A stretch of 64,000 nucleotides of DNA from Patiria pectinifera (Eukaryota; Echinodermata; Asteroidea; Valvatida; Asterinidae), in NCBI GenBank assembly GCA_029964075.1, contig CM057147.1, forward strand, positions 26,495,513 to 26,559,512, read 5' to 3'. Shown here piece by piece: positions 57,743 through 64,000 of the stretch. Each line of letters begins with the position of its first letter. Positions within the stretch are counted from its first letter, which is position 1. The notes under the pieces are model-generated. The model was not told where the DNA came from. It saw only the letters and a program-made list of their open reading frames with translations, and searched no databases. The position numbers and the translations under genes are program-made.

Positions 57743-60700
57743 CTGTCCAAAAAAAAAGATGAGCAAGTACTCGTAAATTGCCCCATTCAGTGTTCTGTTC
57801 ACAAGTACCAATGCATATCTGTGTACAAATTCCAAGCACATGCTTTTTGAGCAAGGTTACGGGGAAAAAAAATCTGTGACTGGAATTACGACTAGTGCTC
57901 GAAATGCTTGAATTTGAGATCACAAATTGTGTACCCGAAATTCCTGATTGCACGATACAGCAGTTTTTCAAGGTGTACACGTATGTAGTTGGGTATTCTA
58001 CGAATTTGAGGTCCACTTTTTTTATCCCACATCCACGTTACATCTTTGAGTTTATAATTCTGATGCACTCCTTCATGCTGTCATCCTGCAACTCCAAAAG
58101 TGATTATGAATAGCAAACTAACCTTCCCAACAATTAAAATATTGTTTGAAGTCATTCGTAATGATACTTGAATAGCAAATTGCAAAGAACGAAGGTAAAC
58201 AGGCTAAGGGGAATGTCACACTTTGGGCCCTTAATTTATGGAATGCCCCACTTACGTCAACTATGTTACGATCTTTCCAACTACTGTATTACCATTAAGT
58301 GGGAATTGCACATTCTAAGCCTAAAAGAGTGCAAACCAGATGAAAGGGTTTATTCAAACTAAACATCTTATTCTTTAAGACTTTCAATCGCTCCCTCTAC
58401 ACGCCCACCTTGATTCCTCGCCTCTGCAGATGCCTGAACAAGACCCTGTTGATCAGCAAGAAGTCCAGCATCCATAGCAGGGCTTTCTGCCATCGCTTCT
58501 GGAGGTCACTGGCGGTGCCAAGGATTTGAAAGAAAAAATGAGTGGAAAAAAACTCTTTGAGAACAGAGTTCACTGAATTAATTAGATGGAAAAAAACAAT
58601 GCACTTTGGCGTTCAAGATATACATGTATTGGCTTGTCTCTAGTGAGTGCCATTTTGAGCCAAAATATATTATCTGTATTAACCACTTCGCGCCGGGATT
58701 ATTTTGACATTGACCGGACCCAATCGCAGAATTGTTTTTCACGAACCTCGATGCAAGATGGGTTCAGGCCGACATCTGCGGGTAGCACACCCTGATATTT
58801 CCGGCCTCGCTCGCTGCGAGTGGGTCGCAGACAGGTATTTCCAGCCTCACTCGTTGCTTGTTTATCCGTCATCCGTTCCGGATACCGCAAAACGTTTGCG
58901 TGTATACATGTCATCCGGCGCGAACTGGTCAACAAACAGCTAATATATATCTCATATTCAAAACTTTTTGCAGGGTTTTTCATTTTTGCATGAATTTTTG
59001 TTGTACGGCACAGGAGCTGGCCAACCACTAGACTGATTGAAAGTAATTTCCTGGAACTTATTTAGAATTCATAAATACCTGATGAGACAGTTTACCCCGC
59101 TTCCTATTGGTCGAGAGCCCGTCACATTGGTGGTTCTAAACTAAACTGCCATTTAAACACAGGTCAGCGATGCTTAAGACCAGTGTTTAAAACTGCTCTC
59201 TGCGCCACACATGCGCAGTACCCACGGCGCGCGTCAGCCAGCTACCGCCAGCTGCTTCAGAACCACTGATATGATCTCCATATAAAGCATGGCCAAGTTC
59301 TGGCAAGGACCATAAGTCAACTAGTGGTTGATTTGTGACGTACCTTACGCCTGCGCACTAATGGCAACGTGCGAACATCTCTAGTCAAACGCTGGTCAAA
59401 ATGTCATCGCAAAACTTCTGGATCCTGGCTCTCTGCTAGCGTTATGAATGCGCGCAGTTTTGGTTACCAGCGATGCAACCAGCCCCAGTAGGTTGGTTCC
59501 AAATAGTCGTCTAGCGTAGTCAACCACCGTCGACTAGACTGAGTTCGGGCAAGCATTAGTCAAACTATGGTTAACCATTGGTCAACTATAGTCCTTGAGC
59601 GAACTTGGCCTGTGATGTTGAGAACATCGCGCAGGCGTTGCAGACCATATAAGCGGCCTGATCTAAACATGGAGTAAAATGGTAGAACAAATTGTCTCGC
59701 GCTGTAAACTGTCTCAGGTTGAAATTTTTGTCAAGTATTCGACTTTGTATGGCTTTTCATCGAACAGGTATTGATGAATGGGGATAATGGTGCGATTGAG
59801 CAGTTATAAACGTGATATTTAAAATCGGTTAGGGGCCTTGTTGGTGATTATAGTCCTTGCCCTCAGTCATTATCAGACCTCTTACTGGTTTTAAACCACA
59901 TATTAATAACAGCTCCATCAAACTACCGGTATGATCCCCTTATTAAGGAACAATGCCTAAAAATGATATTTTTATAAGTAAAAGCCAAACATAAGAAGAA
60001 AACTTTGTAGATGAAACACAAAATTAAAGAATAAAACCCCAAAAGTTCAAGTTAACCAAAAATGGAAGAAGGAAGTTCAAAACAAAATCAAATTTGAAAA
60101 CAAAACAAACAAAAAAACAATTCAAATTAAAAACGAGGAAACTATTCTTTAGTAATGAAAGCGATATGTGTTTGTCAATGCATTAGTAATGGTTACGTAG
60201 GTGAACATGTAAAGGCAGAGATCACAACACAGGTTGTTAAACTCATTCAAAATTAACAGCAATGTTACATGGATATTTTGCAATGTTATGGGTTTGAGCA
60301 CTTTGACATAATTCTATGGGAAGAGAAATGCCAAATTTTTTTAGTGTTTTTTTTGGTGGAGGATTTGTCGTTTGTAAGTCTGAAAAAGGAAAAACCTTTA
60401 TACCCAAGAATCCTTGTAAGAGTATTTGCAGAGCTGAGTGCAACTGACACAGAACACGACAAACATTTGAGTCAATCAATTTGCAGACAGGTGTAATTGA
60501 TGTATGTGACTGTTAGGGTCAGATGGTACAGGTGGTTCATTGTAATACATACACTACAGGGCCCAATTACATGGCTACATGTGCTTACCGTTAGAGCAAA
60601 ATCTCTACTAAATGCAGCAGAAAATTCTGTGTTTACAGTAAGCGTATTTCAGGGGTAAGCAAGGATTTGTTGGCTCCTTCGCATGCGTACATCCCGTAAC

Positions 60701-63700
60701 TAAGGATTCTGTGCTTACAGGCTTAGCGCAGAATTTTTCTGCTAGCGTTGTTATTCGCAAAATGGTGATCGTAAGCGCGGAATTTTGTGGTCCGCAGGGC
60801 CATGAATTTGGGCCCTGGTCTCTAACCTGAAGAGTATCCATTATATGTGCCGTAAACTTTAAGTTGCTAGAATGTGTTTGGGGAAATTTGCTGAACTGAC
60901 GTAGGAAATTTGCATCAAATTAAAAGCTTTTAGGCTGTGGCCTGCTTGTTTCAGTGCAGAACAGGGATTGGCATATTATACATTGTACATGATGAACAAA
61001 TCTTGCATGTCAATTGCATGTTATATTAGACATGGAAATTGTGGGTTTTGACCATAGAGCTATATTAAATTACTAGAGCGCTAACTCCCCATTCTTGCGC
61101 GCGGAGACGTTTTGAAGCCATCCCGGGCGCAGACATATTGAATTCATGTGCGCGTTTGAAGAACATAATAAAATTAGATGGATTGAATTTTGAAAGTGTA
61201 CTCTACATGCAACGCGCAAGTAGAACATACGCAAACAACTTAAGCGCGTCATGACAGTTCAAAAAACGTCACGGCGAAAAGCATCTGCAGCGAATACGCG
61301 CACGTGTTGTGCTGCTTGCGCAGAGCAAAATGACACGCTCATTTGCTGATCGTGCGTTTCGGTTTTGGGCGTATCGGCTTCGATAACGCACCGGTATGGA
61401 GTACAAACGCAGATATGCAAATAGCCGTACAAAATCCATACAAAATTTCTAGTTCTCCATAGGTTTGTGTACAAACATGGATGCGCCCATCAGGCATTAC
61501 TTTGTACATCGAGTTAGCGCTCTAGTAATTTAATATAGCTCTATGGTTTTGACGGTCATGTACAAGAACAAATTTGTCTAATTGTTTTTATGCAGACATT
61601 CAGTGGAGCATTGCTAATTGCTAATTGTCGAATAAGCAAGGGAGCTGTGGGCCTACACTTTGGACACCATTTTATAAAGAGCCCCGAACACCATAAGCCA
61701 ACATACAAAAGTACATCAATACATACCATCTACACAGCCATGCACTTTCACAAAGAATTGAAATGTTGACTAAAATGGATCGATCAAAAGCCGGAACCAG
61801 GTGATGGTGCATAAATTGGAGTTTTTGCAAGAAGGTGCTACATGTTTTACTAATAACAGCATAGAATAACAGCATGTCCTACACATGGTGGTCCAGAGAT
61901 AATAAAGCGAAAACTTCTGATTTCACTACATGTGGCTACAGGCTGCAAAAGCATGACTGGTACTAAGACTACACTACGCATGTGTGTTGTATCGTCACAC
62001 GGAAGGTCCATATCTCACATAAAAAGCTAAAAAGCTGTTAAAGCTAGTACCAGGCATTCAAGATGAAAGCAGCAAATTTCAAGAACATTCCGAACACCTT
62101 CTAAAACCCTCCAACCTTGAAATTTGAACTCTCACCAGTTTTAAAGATAGACATTTTTTAGTCAGCCCCAACACCGTAAAACAGCGCCACCAAGACAAGA
62201 GAAAGAGAAAGACTACACAAGTGACAAATCCACACACCACCCAAGCCAAGCATCTTACAAGCTCTTGATCAATTCTCTTCCCATGGGAATCTCCAGGAAT
62301 TCCTCCTCGAAATCAAGGAACGGCAGGAGGCCAACGTAGAAGGCCCCCAGCATTTTAAACGCCGTCTTCATGCTCATAATCGTCGGGATTTGCGGCGCCT
62401 GTACATTTTCGTTTCCCAGTAAGTTTTATTTAAAACAAAAAAAAAGGAAAAACAATTAATGAGAATTAATAAATTAACATGACTCACACTGTTTACCATT
62501 TGCTTGCCACCTTCCTTTACCTTGTGCTATTGACCTGTTTTGATGCCACAAAAGGACTTTTCACACTAGACAAATCTTGGGGTTGACGCAGGGTTGACGC
62601 AGGGCCGGGTTAAAAACATGCGGCGTTTCACGATCACACTTTTAACCCTGTGCCAACCCTGCATCAACCCAGCGCCAACCCTGTGCCAACCCTGCGCCAA
62701 CCCTGCGCCAACCCTGTGCCAACCCTGCGTCAACCCAGCGCCAACCCTGCGCCAACCCAGCGCCAACCCTGCGCCAACCCTGCGCCAACCCTGCGTCAAC
62801 CCTGCGCCGACCCTGTGCCAACCCAGCGTCAACCATGCGCCGACCCTGTGCCAACCCTGCGTCAACCCTGCGCCGACCCTGTGCCAACCCAGCGCCAACC
62901 CTGCGCCAACCTTATGCCAACCCAGCGCCAACCCTGTGCCAACCCTGCGTCAACCCTGCGTCGACCCTGCGCCGACCCTGTGCCAACCCTGCGCCAACCC
63001 TGCGCCGATCCTGTGCCAACCCTACGTCAACCCAGCGCCAACCCTGCGCCGACCCTGTGTCAACCCAGCGCCAATCCTGTGCCAACCCAGCGCCAACCCT
63101 GCGTCAACCCAGCGCCAACCCAGCGCCAACCCTGCGTCAACCCAGCGCCAACCCTGCGTCAACCCTGCGTCAACCCTGCGTCAACCCTGCGCCGACCCTG
63201 TGCCAACCCTGTGTCAACCCAGCGCCAACCCTGTGCCAACCCTGATATTGACTTCACCCCGGGTTGAACTCAACCCTGCTCCAGACCAGGGTTGAGATTT
63301 TCAACCCGGATCAAAACTCTCGCCAGGGTTCACAACAGTAGCAATGGAGCAAAATAAGCTTGGTTTACATAAAACAATGTGAGGTTTAAAAATCAAAAAC
63401 TCAACCCGGGGTGGCATTGAGTTTGAACAGGGTTGAGTTTAACCCCGGTTGATGAGAGGCTCTAGCGTGAAAAGGCCTTCTATGTGTGGTGAAATTACAC
63501 ACCGACTGTGGAGTTAGTACACTTGATATAAACGCAAACCTGTGATGTATCCCATCATGCAATTACATGTTCACCATGACAACCACGGACAGAATGAGGT
63601 GAACGGAAAATCTACTGAACAATCTTACAAATTGAATTTGATGACCGAATCTAAAGGGATTTCAACAAAGGTCTCTTTGAGAGGCCAGAAGGGCAGGAGT

Positions 63701-63768
63701 CCGGAGTAGAAAAGTAGCACCAGCTTGCCGATGCCTCCTATGCTGAATATGAGGGGATGGACGTGATC
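57554..63768 (-). CDS. GDPD1: Glycerophosphodiester phosphodiesterase (GDPD1/GDPD3-like), 3' part; continues past right edge
   Basis: Vertebrate GDPD1 and GDPD3 are ER-associated lysophospholipases D that cleave lysophospholipids to lysophosphatidic acid. Exons recognised in transcript order are 63629-63768 or 62259-62398 (alternatives), then 58409-58508, then 57554-57742 with the stop. Joined through the alternative exon they read FYxGLLPF...EIP...IK, QKALLWMLDFLLINRVLFRH, RRGIKVYVWVLNYETQWDRA, GVDGIMTDYPVKLAQYMRE. The order and spacing match the C-terminal half of GDPD1/3: WVLN and GxxGIMTDYP are the late GDPD-barrel motifs. The N-terminal catalytic exons with the HRG and GENT motifs lie off the window. 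The C-terminus has a polar extension (GQSQQNNDNYHTFDNG). GDPD1 and GDPD3 cannot be separated here. Confidence 0.88.
58409..58508 (-). CDS. GDPD1: GDPD penultimate exon
   Basis: Acceptor CGCCAG|TGACC, donor AAG|GTGGGC. It encodes DLQKRWQKALLWMLDFLLIN then RVLFRHLQRRGIK. It begins with the last base of a codon, which both alternative upstream exons supply (phase 2). Confidence 0.88.
58680..58935. mobile_element. MITE with ACCACTTCGCGCCGG-like ends
   Basis: TTAACCACTTCGCGCCGGGA on the left and CCGGCGCGAACTGGTCAAC on the right are inverted with two mismatches. About 255 bp, in a GDPD intron. Confidence 0.55.
59084..59717. mobile_element. Possible MITE with GAGACAGTTTAC ends
   Basis: GAGACAGTTTACCCCGC at the left and CGCTGTAAACTGTCTC at the right form short inverted ends. 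The interior has dense GGTTGACTA/TAGTCAA motifs in both orientations (59315-59600). The termini are tentative. Confidence 0.4.
61053..61545. mobile_element. hAT-like MITE with 35-bp perfect inverted ends and 8-bp TSD
   Basis: CATAGAGCTATATTAAATTA opens the element; the 35-bp terminus is repeated without mismatch in inverted form at 61511-61545. GTTTTGAC flanks both sides (61045-61052 and 61546-61553). An 8-bp duplication points to hAT-type mobilisation, though the end is not the usual hAT consensus. 493 bp, in a GDPD intron, no coding capacity. Confidence 0.82.
62259..62398 (-). CDS. GDPD1: GDPD alternative exon A
   Basis: 140 nt, GTACAG|GCG to TT|GTAAGA. It encodes IPTIMSMKTAFKMLGAFYVG then LLPFLDFEEEFLEIPMGREL. 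Same length, start phase 0 and end phase 2 as exon B, and homologous to it (FYxGLLPF, EIP, IK). It supplies the hydrophobic segment thought to contact the membrane in GDPD1/3. Confidence 0.85.
62399..63628. other. GDPD intron between the alternative exons
   Basis: It contains an inverted-repeat element (about 62555-63480; TTTTCACACTAG and CTAGCGTGAAAA ends) that carries the 11-bp minisatellite in its centre. Confidence 0.6.
62640..63245 (+). repeat. Minisatellite of an 11-bp unit
   Basis: About 55 copies of CCAACCCTGCG with variants (TGTG, CAGCG, CGTCG). Because 11 is not a multiple of 3 and the unit has few stops, three plus-strand and two minus-strand frames stay open through it. The resulting NPAPTLCQP-like repeats are artefacts, not proteins. 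Confidence 0.95.
63629..63768 (-). CDS. GDPD1: GDPD alternative exon B
   Basis: 140 nt, CTCCCAG|GAT to TT|GTAAGA. It encodes HPLIFSIGGIGKLVLLFYSG then LLPFWPLKETFVEIPLDSVI. It is homologous to exon A. Including both would shift the frame (46 codons + 2 nt, then a phase-0 start). Confidence 0.85.
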
Positions 63769-64000
63769 CTGGGAGGAGGGTTAAAGGTTAAAGTTCAAGA
63801 GACAAGTTTACATCGGCAAGGTGTTTTACGTTTTCAAGGTTGGAAGATTCCTGCGGCAACTCGATCAAAACTGAACTAAACCACTTTGCAAAAGAGTTAG
63901 TGCGACTTAAGACCTAAAGTAACTTCTCAGCTTAGTGCTTGAGAGGAGGCTAGATTGATTTAAGACTAGATTGACCTGAGGTACAGTGAGGATTCACCAG

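Noticed and set aside
62594-63295. Long open frames with NPAPTLCQP-like repeats on both strands
   Set aside because: They arise from the 11-bp minisatellite, which stays open in several frames at once; no start context, homology or splice support.

Overview
The window is nuclear DNA of an intron-rich animal. It shows spliceosomal introns with GT-AG boundaries, polyadenylation signals, tRNA-derived SINEs and many inverted-repeat (MITE-like) elements. The protein-coding genes resemble vertebrate orthologues closely enough to align exon by exon, while the repeat content is non-vertebrate. I infer an invertebrate deuterostome, perhaps an echinoderm, with low confidence on the phylum.

Layout. (1) 1-715: a decayed C2H2 zinc-finger gene running in from the left edge. 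(2) 3679-32845, minus strand: a complete peroxisomal acyl-CoA oxidase 3 (ACOX3) gene. Its 15 coding exons give a 701-residue protein ending in the peroxisomal signal AKL. Intron 1 (about 13 kb) is a nest of repeats: two copies of a GACGTCA-rich repeat, a 1.46-kb tandem duplication, and a 5.3-kb DIRS-type retrotransposon (25438-30760) inserted into one repeat copy. (3) 33-41.8 kb: a repeat-filled interval between divergent genes. It holds a 3.57-kb DNA transposon (34812-38379) of an uncharacterised protein family, inserted inside a MITE. (4) 41875-52669, plus strand: a complete PIGS gene, the GPI-transamidase subunit, with 14 coding exons and 550 residues. Its intron 6 is a tandem array of copies of the exon-7 start together with its 3' splice site. 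(5) 53.2-57.4 kb: intergenic, with a three-copy 190-bp tandem repeat. (6) 57554-right edge, minus strand: the 3' part of a GDPD1/3-like glycerophosphodiester phosphodiesterase. It has two homologous 140-nt exons of identical phase that look mutually exclusive, separated by an 11-bp minisatellite.

The three genes are unrelated housekeeping lipid or GPI genes: ACOX3 in peroxisomal branched-chain beta-oxidation, PIGS in ER attachment of GPI anchors, and GDPD in lysophospholipid hydrolysis. ACOX3 and PIGS are divergent; PIGS and GDPD converge. Most remaining open reading frames are repeat-derived. The clearest candidates for something new are the mutually exclusive GDPD exons, the decoy-acceptor array in PIGS, and the 34.8-38.4 kb transposon, which has no recognisable classical transposase. 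All protein comparisons were made from memory of family sequences; nothing was searched.
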